From Dipteris shenzhenensis (lineage: Eukaryota; Polypodiophyta; Polypodiopsida; Gleicheniales), in assembly GCA_047967505.1 (NCBI GenBank), contig CM106539.1: DNA of 64,000 nt; one strand, given 5' to 3'. The notes under the pieces were generated by a model. That model was not told where the DNA came from. It made no database searches and saw only the letters and a program-made list of their open reading frames with translations. The translations under genes were made by a program, and so were the position numbers. Shown here piece after piece: positions 11,548-22,049 of the stretch (within the stretch, counting starts at the first letter, position 1; every line of letters begins with the position of its first letter).

Positions 11548-13738
11548 TGGCACCTAAACGCGGCCATCACCTCACAATTCCTAGCACATGGGAAGAGCCC
11601 GGAGCCCAACCTTCACCTCTTGAGCACAGCAGCGCTCTTGGACACGTGCATGGCCCCTAAGCGATTAGTAACGCCTGCTCAAAAAAGTCCATGCCAACTC
11701 CCAGCCACGGAGAAGATCATTGACATACCCGATTCGAAGGAGACTAAATCCGCCGATGATAAGCCACCTCTCCCACCACAGAAAAAACCAATGCTCACAG
11801 CAAGCTTCACCAATTTTAAGGTGTCATTAGACTTGTCAAAGCATCAAAAATGGCTGAAAAAGATTGGCTTATTGCCATATGCAAGTCTACCCTGGGCATC
11901 TTGGAAAGCTTCCCCACAGTCTCTCACACAGTAAAAAAGTTTCCAATGGAGTGGAGGTATGCTCACTGGCAATGTCATGCTTTCCTCGGAGATTATTGCA
12001 TAGGTTTTTCAGCTCCCAATTATAAATGAGGAGGTGGTTTACAAAAAAGATGTCAACTCTGACATGTAGAAGGAGTTCGGCCCCTCAGAGACACAAAAAA
12101 ACTACTTCTTCACCAACAATGTCCAAGATTTGAGGAGACGCTAGCAATTTGTGTGGTATCTTGAGCGGATGCAGCTACTTGTCAAGACCAACACTACGAG
12201 CAAAGACTCCTATGCCACCCTCAGTGCAGTTGAGAAGGGGACCAAGATTTCATGGGCTCATCTCCTACACTCTCAACTGATGAGTGAAATCGCCAAGAAA
12301 GACTTAAGCACCTCCAATGCACATTCAAATGCGCATTCAAAGATTGGGCCTTTCATTGTTTGCAACCCTATTTGAATTTGCCAGTCAAATGGAAGCCCGG
12401 AGATAGTTCAACACTACAGTATGCCCAATACTCATCAGAGGAAGCATCTATGGTGGTCTATGGCAAATCTCTGGTGGAGCGACTGTGGGATACACCCCTT
12501 GCAGGGGAAGAGTTTCTAGCCTCACCGTCCAAGCAGAAATTTTCAAAGAAGATCAAGCTAAATATTTGGTTTAAGTCTATGATTCCAAAGCCCGAGAGCT
12601 GGAGCAAACCAGAGGACAACATTGCTAGCATTTTACTGACAACACCTCCCAGGAGCTATTTCGAACAATTCTCCCCTATTCACGGCATGGCTGACTTGCC
12701 GACATGACCAACACAGAAGCAAAAGATTCCGACTACAAAAGGAGTATAGGATAGAGAGAGCCAGAACATGCACTGAAAGTTTTATAGAACTATGTTGATG
12801 AACAGAGGACAATTTAGCTGTGCAGCTGAGACAACAAGTACAAGAATTAACTGAAGACAAGAGGGCTAGTCATGAATACATGCTGAAGTAGGCTGACATG
12901 CAAAAGAAGCTACATTCTACATAGTTAGAGCTCAAGGAGCTCAAGAGAGAATATGCACAGTATGGAGCCATGCAGGAGAAAAACACCTCCAAGCTCATTG
13001 CCCAGGTGCGAGTCCAGAAAGAATGCTTACCTACTGTCACAAGTTGGTTGGAGGAAATGAAGGCATAGTTTTTCCTACAGTTGGATTGAATGGGTGCAAT
13101 CCATTCCAATTTAAACATTGAAAAGCTGTTACTCAAAGAACGGATTAATGCTTTAGAAGGAGTTGACCAGAAACTCAGGGAAATGGCAGAGGAGGTTGAT
13201 GGTATTTTCTTAACTTCCTCTAATCTCATAGAAATGAAGACGCAGCTAGTCCAAGCATCTCAGGACCTATGGTCAAATATTAAGAACCGCTTGTTTGTTA
13301 TTGCACAGTGACCGTATGAGGCATTTGCCTCTACTGCTTATGCCTATGAGATTATGGCATAGGAATTGGAAGCCCTTAAAGCTGTAGCTCAAAATGCTAA
13401 ATAGAATCAGATGCCATTGGATGGTGACAAAAATTTTTGAGCTGCCAACAGAGCCTAGGAAACCAGATGAAACAGGCAAAGGCCAGTCTACACAATTGTC
13501 TGCTGAACATGCTCCTTTCAAAGATTACAAATATTAGGATATTGAATTCACTGCTCTCCCCAACCAGGCCTTAGCCCCTACTACAGATTTTGAAGACGTA
13601 GAGACCAAAATGGAAGAGGGACCAAAGCTACATGACAGCTGCAAGGAAGACACAAAGGAAGCAGATCCCATTGTTGCCAAGTTAGCAGTCATCGATCTAA
13701 ACTCAACACATACTATCAAGGTCCACCTGATGGAATAA
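11548..13738 (+). pseudogene. Extra ORF downstream of Gypsy pol, coiled-coil protein of unknown function
   Basis: A degenerate frame of roughly 720 codons follows integrase on the same strand. It starts near MAPKRGHHLTIP (11548), and the frame from 11620 has a W-rich N-terminal part. From 12151 it includes FVWYLERMQLL and KGTKISWAHLLHSQL. From about 12800 to 13310 it becomes a long helical, probably coiled-coil region rich in E/K/Q/L with leucines at heptad-like spacing. An acidic tail runs to about 13738. Stops in the main frames are mostly TAG (12001, 12067, 12142, 12889, 12922, 13066, 13360, 13402, 13456, 13535). Tat-lineage Gypsy elements are known to carry an extra ORF here. No function can be assigned. 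Confidence 0.6.
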
Positions 13739-14229
13739 GGGTTCCAGTCTTCCACTTTTTGACAAAAGTTTTATCATCGGGAGTGCTAGGTGTTGAGGGT
13801 GACCTCTCCACCCATGTGGGCTTCACCCAAGGAGGGTTAGTACACCCCTAGTAAAGGGAAGCTACATAAGGGAGTAGTTGATAATTTTGTAACTATAGGG
13901 ACAGTTATAAGTGTCCCTAATAGTTAGTAGTAGTGGCCTTATCCACCACATCATGTTTTGAACTATTTTTTGTTTTTGATTGTTACCCGATTGAAGTCAG
14001 ATGATGTTATAAGCTAATCTTCACCACCTGTATGAGGGTTGTTGTGATCTACTAGAATGTAAACTACTAGTAACATTTCTATTGTATATACAGTGATCTC
14101 AGTTCTTTCTATGTTTTGAGTTATCTTTGCATCTTTTCGATGTTAGTCAGACGTAAGTCCGACCTTGGCACTACCATTGCTAGGTGTGGATGTGTGGATT
14201 TTTTTCATCTTTTTGGAGACACTATTAAC
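13739..14229 (+). repeat. Possible 3' untranslated region/LTR of outer Gypsy
   Basis: AT-richer, non-coding sequence follows the extra ORF with a purine-rich stretch near 13776-13800 (GGGAGTGCTAGGTGTTGAGG). An LTR is expected here, but the partner 5' LTR is outside the window, so this is a positional inference. Confidence 0.3.
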
Positions 14230-14441
14230 AGCTGCCCACATGACAGCCATGATGATGTCTATGTGACAGCCCCTTTCTCTCTTTTTCTATGGGGTAGTAC
14301 TGCCCTAGGTCTCCCTGACCAATGCTCTCCTCATATGGGGGCCTTTCTCTCTTTTTCTGTGGGGTAGTACTGCCCTAGGTCTCCCTGACCAATGCTCTCC
14401 TCATATGGGGGCTTACAGATGGGGAGGTGACCTTTCCAACA
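14230..14441 (-). repeat. LTR-end fragment related to Copia-4, with a 70-bp tandem duplication
   Basis: The segment ends GGGGAGGTGACCTTTCCAACA at 14441, the same terminal block as the Copia-4 LTR at 22977. Upstream text (CTGCCCTAGGTCTCCCT and a CTCCTCAT-TGGGGG block) also matches. A 70-bp unit is present twice in tandem (14272-14341 and 14342-14411) with one mismatch seen. No internal element sequence is attached, so it is a truncated or solo LTR end. Confidence 0.75.
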
Positions 14442-14487
14442 TGTTATAGTAGTGAATGATTTTATGAGGGTGCTCATTAGGAACCAT

Positions 14488-14869
14488 TAGGGATCTACTC
14501 AAGAAATTTTCTAAGGTTCATTAGCTCATTCTTCTTAAATTGTCTTGAGTTGTGCTTAGAGTGAATCTTGCTCTTGTGTGATGGTGGTGACATGTTGTGT
14601 TGGAATTCAAACAATTTCCTTGGCTTTGAGCTGCTCTATCCTCTTGTTTTGTGATTTTCATCATCCACATTAGGGACCTACTCAACCAATTTTTTAGGTC
14701 AGGAACATTCTAGGTTTGTTAGTTCATTTTGCTTAAAGTGTCTTGAGTTGTGCTTAGAGTGAACCTTGCTCTTGTGTGATGGTGGTGACATCTTGTGTGA
14801 GAATTCAAGATATTTCCTTGGCTTTGAGCCACTCTATCCTCTTGTTTTGTGATTTTCATCATCCACATA
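14488..14869. repeat. Two-copy tandem repeat, unit about 184-198 bp
   Basis: Copy 1 (14488-14671) and copy 2 (14672-14869) share long blocks such as TTGAGTTGTGCTTAGAGTGA and TATCCTCTTGTTTTGTGATT. Copy 2 has an extra stretch after GATCTACTCAA-like text. No coding potential was seen. Confidence 0.8.
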
Positions 14870-15348
14870 CTTTGGCCACTTTTGCTTTGAGTTGTTGGTA
14901 CAATCCAAATGTTGCATGCAAAAGTTGTCATATTTTGGACATAGGTGGTTGAAATCCCTCAGCTAGCTCAGTGATCTTGAGCTCACCTTTTAGAATAAAA
15001 CCCAAGAAACAACTTGAAGGAAAGATGGAACTATGCCAAAATGAAAGAATCCTCTCGCATCAAAGGCTGCTTGATCAGTCGATGAGTACATGAATGACTA
15101 TGTGCTACAGATGGCTGATCCAAATCTGCAAAGATGTAGAGCCAAATACAAGTGGTAGCATAATTTAAAATACACATAAGATGAATAAATTTGTCACACA
15201 ATAATGGACAATAGAAAACTACATAATCATCTCAACAGAGGGATCCTAAAGGCTACATAGCGTCAAGGAGCAAGTGTGGTACTTGTAGATAAGAGACTAT
15301 GCTTTGTAGAAATGTCGCATAAACCTAAAAGGGCATCATAGTACAATG
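14870..15348. other. No gene seen
   Basis: Anonymous AT-rich sequence without a credible frame, RNA gene or repeat boundary. Confidence 0.5.
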
Positions 15349-15445
15349 TTGTGTTAAATTCCATTGGGAGGACATAATTGCCTCAATTGCCTTAATGTCC
15401 TGAATGTTGTGGCAAATTCCATTGGGTGGACATAATTGCCTAAAT
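15349..15445. repeat. 58-bp minisatellite, left part
   Basis: Degenerate units of about 58 bp (consensus-like CAAATTCCATTGGG...GACATAATTGCC...CCTTAATGTCC) start near 15349 and 15407. The array is split by the TRG-1 insertion and resumes at 18309. Confidence 0.75.
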
Positions 15446-15792
15446 TGTTAGGATATGTGTGATCAAGGGCTTGCTAGGTGCATGTGTGCATCCACTAGTA
15501 GTCATATGGTTGTGTGTGTGTGTGTGTGTAGGAGAGGCACACTTAGTGCCATAGACCATGACATAGGTGATGATGTAATGCAAAGACCCCCACATGGGGT
15601 GGTGCCTATGATTGTGGAGTTCCTATGATTTAGGAGTGACCTTCTTTGATGTAGGAGAGGTGCCATTAATTTAGGCCACCCTCTCTTCCATTCTATAAAA
15701 GAGAGGACTTCCTCTCAACTCAATGGAACATTTTGCCATTTGGTTCCCACACTCTCTTCCATGATGTCCTCCTTCACTCTCACTTTCCAACA
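15446..15792 (+). repeat. TRG-1 5' LTR
   Basis: A 347-bp LTR with a (GT)n run at about 15509-15529 and a TATAAAAG box at 15694-15701, a plausible promoter. Confidence 0.92.
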
Positions 15793-15794
15793 TT

Positions 15795-15806
15795 TGGTAT
15801 CAGAGC
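15795..15806 (+). promoter_or_regulatory. TRG-1 primer-binding site
   Basis: A perfect TGGTATCAGAGC, the plant initiator-tRNA primer site, two bases after the LTR. Confidence 0.92.
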
Positions 15807-16564
15807 CTCCTTGAGTCCCTAGCCCATTGTAGCTTCAATATGCCACCTCATCATCTTCTTCTCCACCCTCCACCTTCTTCTTCATTTCTGCCCTCTTTCT
15901 CTCCAGATTTTTCTTAGCTCTGTTCTCACCATTATTTGACCATTCCTAAAGCCCTCTGAGCTGAAGTTTCCTCTACTTGGGGCGCACCTTTGACACTAAG
16001 CAATTAGAGAGAGATGCCCTCTATAGCCCATGCTAACACCCCCTCTATTCAATAACTTCTCATTCAATACAACTTGTGCAGAGCAAATCAGCTTAATCCC
16101 TTTGAGCACAAGCTGGACAACTACTAGAGGAGTGTTGTGTCCAAACCTTAGCCCATTTGGTCCATTGAATGTAGAGCATTTAGCAAAAAACCAGTCAGAA
16201 TTGACAAGCTTCCCACAGACAATGACGCGCGCAATTGCACCTCTGCTTCATGTTGGAAACTCTCCACAGTAGGGGCTTCCATTCCACTAGAAAGCCCTTT
16301 GTTTTTTCCTCTTGAAGTCTTCAATTGAGGCCTCCAACTTCAAACTATTCAATTTGGTCGTAACAGTGATCTTTGCTTCTACTACAAACCATTGAACATG
16401 GTGAAGTGCTAGAAAGTTTCATTATTATGTCAGTAATCTTTGGTCTTTTGGATGCTTGCTCATTTGAAGTGATCTAAAGCATTTTTCAACTTCACCTTTG
16501 GAACACTGTCCTGAATTTGACAGTTTTTGGAAAGCTCATGATGCATTTATGATATATTTGTGAA

Positions 16565-16831
16565 GTGAATATGCCTTCATCTTGTTGTTCTTCAAATGAA
16601 GCTCATGTGAAGAAAGACAAGCCCAAGAAGAAGTCAAAGCTTCAGGTCAAGAAGACTCCAATTAAGAGGCTATGGGAAAAGCCAATTGGTTATACTTATG
16701 ATAAACAACTCGGCTTTTTTGAGTTTCTCTCTAGCAATCTACATTTATATGGTGAGAGAGATTTCTTTGTTAAGCAAAATTAGTCATTTTGTAAGAGAGT
16801 AGACACTGCCTGATAAAGGTAAGACCCTCTC
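16565..16831 (+). pseudogene. TRG-1 conserved segment upstream of gag
   Basis: A 73-codon frame (16565-16783) has a lysine-rich start and a YDKQLGFFEFLSSNLHLYGE segment. It ends at TAG 16781, and the same frame continues with SFCKRVDTA toward the gag start. TRG-2 preserves a matching stretch (LHLYGEGDFF, then SFCKRVDSA) at about 62660-62770, so it is a family feature. It could be an N-terminal extension of gag or leader sequence. Confidence 0.45.
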
Positions 16832-17669
16832 ATGGCAACCTTTAAGATAGACAAGTTCAATGGCCAAGGTTTTCACACTTGGCAAATGAAAATCAAATTT
16901 GTGCTTGTGAAAGAGAATTTGTGGGACTGGGTCAAGTCAGGGAATCAATCATCTAAAGAAGGTGAATCCACCACAACCAAGGTAAAGGGAAGGCAAGTGA
17001 CTATTCTTCAACTACACTTGCAGATGCTAAAAGGATACAGAAATCTTATGCAATAATTGCATTAGGTTTGGGAGATGATTATGTGCATCATATTTCAGAT
17101 TTGGAATCCCCTTTTGAGGCCTGGCATAAGTTAGATGTGTTATTTGGTGCTAGCTCTCATACTTCTAAGTTGAATTTGAAAATTAGGTTCTTTGAACTTA
17201 AGATGGATGGAGACAATGTTGCAGCTCATGTTAATACTTTGAGGAGTCTTACAACACAATTGGCCCCAATCAACTCTCCAATTACTGAAGATGATGTTAT
17301 GGTTGTGCCCTTGAAGAGTATGCCTCAAGACTATGATTATGTTGTGACTACCTTGAAGAATCTTCCCCAACCCACACTGGAGGGCATCATCGGTGCTTTA
17401 CAGGAGGAAGGGAGAAAGAACACTTCAAGGGTGAAGTGCACACACAAGCACTTGCAGTAAAGTTTTCATCAAAAAGCAAGTACAAGGCATGTAAGCGTTG
17501 TGGAAAGACCAATCATCTTGAAAAATATTGCTACAAGATTCATCCTTGCACTTATTGTGTCAAGAACAATCATTCAGAGAAGTTTTACAATGAGAAGAAG
17601 AAGAACATGGCAAATGTGGTTGAAGAGAGAACTCCATCAACAAATGAAGAATCAAACTTTGTGATATAA
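16832..17669 (+). pseudogene. TRG-1 gag
   Basis: A Copia gag (UBN2-like) that starts MATFKIDKFNGQGFHTWQMK. The frame shifts near 17055 and continues with YAIIALGLGDDYVHHISDLE, a FELKMDGDNVAAHVN segment and TTLKNLPQPTLEGIIGALQE. It shifts again near 17436. Two zinc knuckles follow: CKRCGKTNHLEKYC (intact) and CTYCVKNNHSEKFY, where the last cysteine has become tyrosine. Translation stops at TAA 17667-17669. The gag alone accounts for the coding content, as in described plant TR-GAG elements. Confidence 0.85.
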
Positions 17670-17996
17670 GATAAGACTATACTTTTTGAGCACTTCGTCT
17701 TTTGAACTTTATTTATCATCACTTGGTCAATTTTTGAGGTTCTATGCTTGGAATGGTACTCCAAAAAGAATGTTATGTGTTTTGTCTTTTGTAAATCACC
17801 TCTGGTCACCATATGATGTAGGCCATGTGATATGTGTTTGGTCTATCCCATTTTTGTAAACCTTGACCCTTGGGCACCTTTGCTAGCATGAGATCCTAGC
17901 CATAGATTTATCCTTGACCACCATGAGATGGCATGAGAAACTATGTGACTAGATGTATCCTTGACATAGCAAGAGGCAAACCCTTGAGGGGGGGTA
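17670..17996 (+). other. TRG-1 3' untranslated region with polypurine tract
   Basis: Non-coding but shared with TRG-2, including the GCACCTTTGCTAGCATGAGA block. It ends in a GAGGGGGGG purine run at about 17986-17994 just before the 3' LTR. Confidence 0.75.
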
Positions 17997-18308
17997 TGTT
18001 GGGATTTGTGTGATCAAGGGCTTGCTAAGGTGCATGTGTACATCCGCTAGTAGTCATATGGTTGTGTGTGTGTGTGTGTGTGTGTGTAGGAGAGGCACAC
18101 TTAGTGCCATAGACCATGACACAAGTGATGATGTAATGCAAAGACCCCCACATGGGGTGGTGCCTATGATTGTGGAGTTCCTATGATTTAGCCACCCTCT
18201 CTCCCATTCTATAAAAAAGAGGACTTCCTCCCAACTCAATGGAACATTTTGCCATTTGGTTCCCACACTCTCTTCCATGATGTCCTCCTTCACTCTCACT
18301 TTCCAACA
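17997..18308 (+). repeat. TRG-1 3' LTR
   Basis: A 312-bp repeat of 15446-15792. The GT run (about 18062-18087) is longer than in the 5' LTR, and about 35 bp after TATGATTTAG is deleted. Confidence 0.92.
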
Positions 18309-18391
18309 TAAATGGCCTTAATGTCTGAATATTGTGGTAAATTACATTGAGCGAGAATAATTATCTGAATGACCTTAATGTCCTAAATGTC
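18309..18391. repeat. 58-bp minisatellite, right part
   Basis: The units interrupted by TRG-1 continue here. The first five bases repeat the TAAAT target site. Confidence 0.7.
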
Positions 18392-18604
18392 AAGTAACAT
18401 GAGCTAAAGTTGATCTACAATAGGAGTTTCTAAACATCTATAGGCATCATATCTTAGATGAATCTATCATAATCTCATAAAGCATCTCATTGTAAGAAGG
18501 CCTAATATCTATGATAGAAAAAGATAATGCAAGATAAGTTTCAGAAGCATGTGACTTGTTGAATGTTGAAATGAAATGAAGGAAAGCTATCTAGACAAAT
18601 TAAT

Positions 18605-18892
18605 GATCTTGGATTACACCACCAAATTGCACCAAATGTGGACTATGCAAATAGTCATGAATGCATGCTCGAACACTACTATTCCAAGATCTTCTCTATG
18701 GAAAGAAAAATCATTTGCACTATGGCAAGACTGAATTGATGTTAATATGATCTTGGATTACACCACCAAATTGCACCAAGTGTGGACTATGCAAATAGTC
18801 ATGAATGCATGCTCAAACACTAGTATTCCAAGATCTTCTCTATGGAAAGAAAAATCATTTCACTATGGCAAGACTGAATTGACGTTGAAATA
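18605..18892. repeat. Two-copy tandem repeat, 144-bp unit
   Basis: The copy starting at 18605 and that at 18749 both begin GATCTTGGATTACACCACCA and run through TATGGCAAGACTGAATTGA with very few differences. Confidence 0.9.
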
Positions 18893-19957
18893 TCTTCATA
18901 TTAAGGAATGATTTACTAATCAAGAGTGATGGCAATAACTAAATCCAAGAATGATGCAACGTGGCATACATTTTGGCATAATTGAGTTGATGTTGGTGCA
19001 CTGTGGCATAACTAAGGTGGCATTGAAATATCATGAGGATTGATTTGCTACTCTGAAGTGGTGATGGAAATTGAATACATAACCAATGCAATATGGCATA
19101 AATCTCCAAAATTTTGTGAAGATGTAAGAGCACCATGCTAAGGTCATATCTACAAATTTGCATTATCTAAATGTGGAGGCTAACACATGCAATCATTTGA
19201 TGGTTGTACATCAATATAACAACGAAACTATGCTGATGAAGATGGAAGGGTCTCACGCTAAGGGCTTACTTGAAAATCTGCATGATTAGAAATTGGAGTC
19301 TAATTCATGCAAGTATGTGATTAATCTATTTCCTTTTTCTCAAGACCAATGAGATTCAATTTGAAATTGTATAACGATACATATCCTTTGGAAACAAAAT
19401 GGCGAAGTTATTACTCTTTCTACTCATGATACTCATTTAGAGTCATGACTACATCACCATCATATGAATGTGAATACCTCCATCTCAGAGATTATCTAGT
19501 GCTTTGTGCTAGAGTCTCAACCATATTTCATTGAGAGTGTCTACCCATGAGAACACTATCTAATGCTTTGTGATCGAGGCTTACCTATATTCCATCAAGA
19601 ATGTGTAGCCATGAGAGCAGTGAGATGCTTCACTATGGAAGGTTGTCTATAGAAACGAGTTATGATCGATGAACATCTATAAAATTAAGCATGTGATAAA
19701 TGCTAAGCAATGTGAGCTATTGTTGTCAGGCTTATGCTCTGAGCTACCAATGTGGGGCTTATGCTCACCATGCTCGATCTATAATACCTCCCAAAATAAA
19801 CTATTCTTTCAAGAAAATGTCTAATACAAGTCATGATGTAACAACTAGTATATGATAATGCCAACCAAGATGGGCCGTGTGCGCGAACCAATGCCAAAAA
19901 TAGTCAACACAGGCACACGTTGTGCAAAAGATGTGCTTTTGCTTGAATCCAAAGGAT
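18893..19957. other. No gene seen
   Basis: About 1 kb of AT-rich sequence with weak internal similarity between 18950-19160 and 19200-19330. No credible frame, structural RNA or element terminus was recognised. Confidence 0.5.
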
Positions 19958-21684
19958 ATGAATTACTAATGTGATATACCACTTTGCAAGTGAATCACTA
20001 ATGTGACAAATGCCTAGTTCATGGACTTGTCTAAGTCGTCAAGTAAGCTCTTAGGTACGAAGGCCCTTGCAAGCATTTCCAGTACTCTTCTTTAGCCAGA
20101 CATATTATGTGAAAGGGAGTTAAAGAATGGGTGTAACCACTTTGTCAAGGTCCGATTGATCAAGCAACCTTAGGAGGATGAGTAGTTACTGGATCAAAAA
20201 GCTTGTCGCATTGCGCCACTGTGGGGGGGGGAAGCTTAACAGTGGAATACCTCTATGACCACCTCTTTCAAGAGGACCAATTTCCTATCAAGAAGCTTGT
20301 CTTTGTAGTCATTGCTATCAATAAGTGCCTCAGGGTCTTCTTGAAGAGTAGATATCAATAAGGTTCCATATCATCTCTCTAAGGTGGAATAGAAGGAAGT
20401 GGCATTTCTTCCATGACACTTAAAGAGCATTTCTGCTATGACACTCAAAGGTCTTGGGATCAATGGCTTACTAAATTTTGCTACAAAAATACCAAGCATT
20501 TATCTATTGGGATGAACCTATTTGAAGCAATGTATGAATGCAAAGAATGCCTTCCATAATTTTAGCAAAATTGTGCAGAATCAGCAAGCAAGAGATGACT
20601 TTGAAAGGATAGAGGCTCTTCTGCAATTGGCTAAAAGAACATGCAAGATGCCCACGCCAAGCAGAGGAAGTATGTGGATGAACATAAAAGATTTCGGGTT
20701 TTAAAAGAAAGGAAGTTTGCGCATCTACATCTCCAAAAAATCAATAGGGGTATCATCAATATTATGGATCATTGCTAATGTGATATACCACTTTGCAAGT
20801 GAATCACTAATGTGACAAATGCCTAGTTCATGGACTTGTCTAAGTCGTCAAGTAAGCTCTTAGATACGAATTACTAATGTGATATACCACTTTGCAAGTG
20901 AATCACTAATGTGACAAATGCCTAGTTCATGGACTTGTCTAAGTCGTCAAGTAAGCTCTTAGGTACAAAGGCCCTTGCAAGCATTTCCAGTACTCTTCTT
21001 TAGCCAGACATATTATGTGAAAGGGAGTTAAAGAATGGGTGTAACCACTTTGTCAAGGTCCGATTGATCAAGCAACCTTAGGAGGATGAGTAGTTACTGG
21101 ATCAAAAAGCTTGTCGCATTGCGCCACTGTGGGGGGGGGAAGCTTAACAGTGGAATACCTCTATGACCACCTCTTTCAAGAGGACCAATTTCCTATCAAG
21201 AAGCTTGTCTTTGTAGTCATTGCTATCAATAAGTGCCTCAGGGTCTTCTTGAAGAGTAGATATCAATAAGGTTCCATATCATCTCTCTAAGGTGGAATAG
21301 AAGGAAGTGGCATTTCTTCCATGACACTTAAAGAGCATTTCTGCTATGACACTCAAAGGTCTTGGGATCAATGGCTTACTAAATTTTGCTACAAAAATAC
21401 CAAGCATTTATCTATTGGGATGAACCTATTTGAAGCAATGTATGAATGCAAAGAATGCCTTCCATAATTTTAGCATGATTGTGCAGAATCAGCAAGCAAG
21501 AGATGACTTTGAAAGGATAGAGGCTCTTCTGCAATTGGCTAAAAGAACATGCAAGATGCCCACGCCAAGCAGAGGAAGTATGTGGATGAACATAAAAGAT
21601 TTCGGGTTTTAAAAGAAAGGAAGTTTGCGCATCTACATCTCCAAAAAATCAATAGGGGTATCATCAATATTATGGATCATTGCT
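19958..21684. repeat. Near-identical direct duplication, copies offset by 908 bp
   Basis: Copy 1 (about 19958-20775) and copy 2 (about 20867-21684) match almost base for base; the only clear change seen is AAAATT versus ATGATT near 20571/21479. A 91-bp piece of the unit start is present a third time at about 20776-20866, giving the order A-B-A-A-B. Each copy holds a 60-codon frame (20522-20704 and 21430-21612) of no known family. Confidence 0.9.
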
Positions 21685-22049
21685 GAAACCACATGTAAGC
21701 TAGACGTCAGGTATGGATGAGGAAGAACACATCCTCTGCATTCCCGAGTGCATTGTGGGTGTGAGAGAGAGTATTTTGTAACAAGATATACATTGTATAC
21801 CTCATCAAGCGAAAGGGATTACCGCAAGATGCATGATCATGGCAACCAAAAAGCATTGTACAAGATCACCCGGATCTTTTGCTAGGCTGATCAACACCAC
21901 TTTTGTTAGAAAATACCCAATAGAGGGTACACGCAACGGAAGACTTATAGTAATGCCCAAGAGCTCACACAGTGTGCAGTGTGGGTGTGGAATCACAAAC
22001 TTCTTTACTTATGTGCATTCAATAGGTGTGCAGACTCATCAATAGACAA
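21685..22049. other. No gene seen
   Basis: Anonymous sequence between the duplication and the Copia-4 LTR. The open frame at 21833-22045 has no recognised feature. Confidence 0.45.

Larger units (their letters stand above)
1..14229 (+). mobile_element. Outer Ty3/Gypsy LTR retrotransposon, 5' end outside window, split by Copia-1
   Basis: The remnants run in one order on one strand: gag with a zinc knuckle, protease, reverse transcriptase, RNase H, integrase, then an extra ORF. RT before integrase is the Ty3/Gypsy order. Copia-1 (673-6405) sits inside gag. The 5' LTR lies left of the window, so the 3' limit near 14.2 kb is an estimate. No frame is intact: stops and frameshifts occur every few hundred bases. 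The RT metal-binding box reads FLDD and a non-chromovirus lineage seems likely, but the lineage is not settled by eye. Confidence 0.8.
15446..18308 (+). mobile_element. TRG-1, gag-only LTR retrotransposon (TR-GAG-like), 2.9 kb
   Basis: LTRs of 347 and 312 bp begin TGTTAGG/TGTTGGG and end TTTCCAACA. A tRNA-iMet primer site follows the first LTR and a G-rich purine tract precedes the second. The flanking 5-mer TAAAT is duplicated exactly (15441-15445 and 18309-18313). The interior encodes only a Copia-type gag with two zinc knuckles; there is no room for, or trace of, protease, integrase or RT. LTR divergence is about 3% apart from a roughly 35-bp deletion. It must depend on enzymes from another element. 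TRG-2 (61951 onward) is a second copy with the same architecture. Confidence 0.92.

Noticed and set aside
20522-21612. Two identical 60-codon frames as a duplicated gene
   Set aside because: Identity is explained by the recent duplication; 60 codons without a motif or expression evidence is too little.
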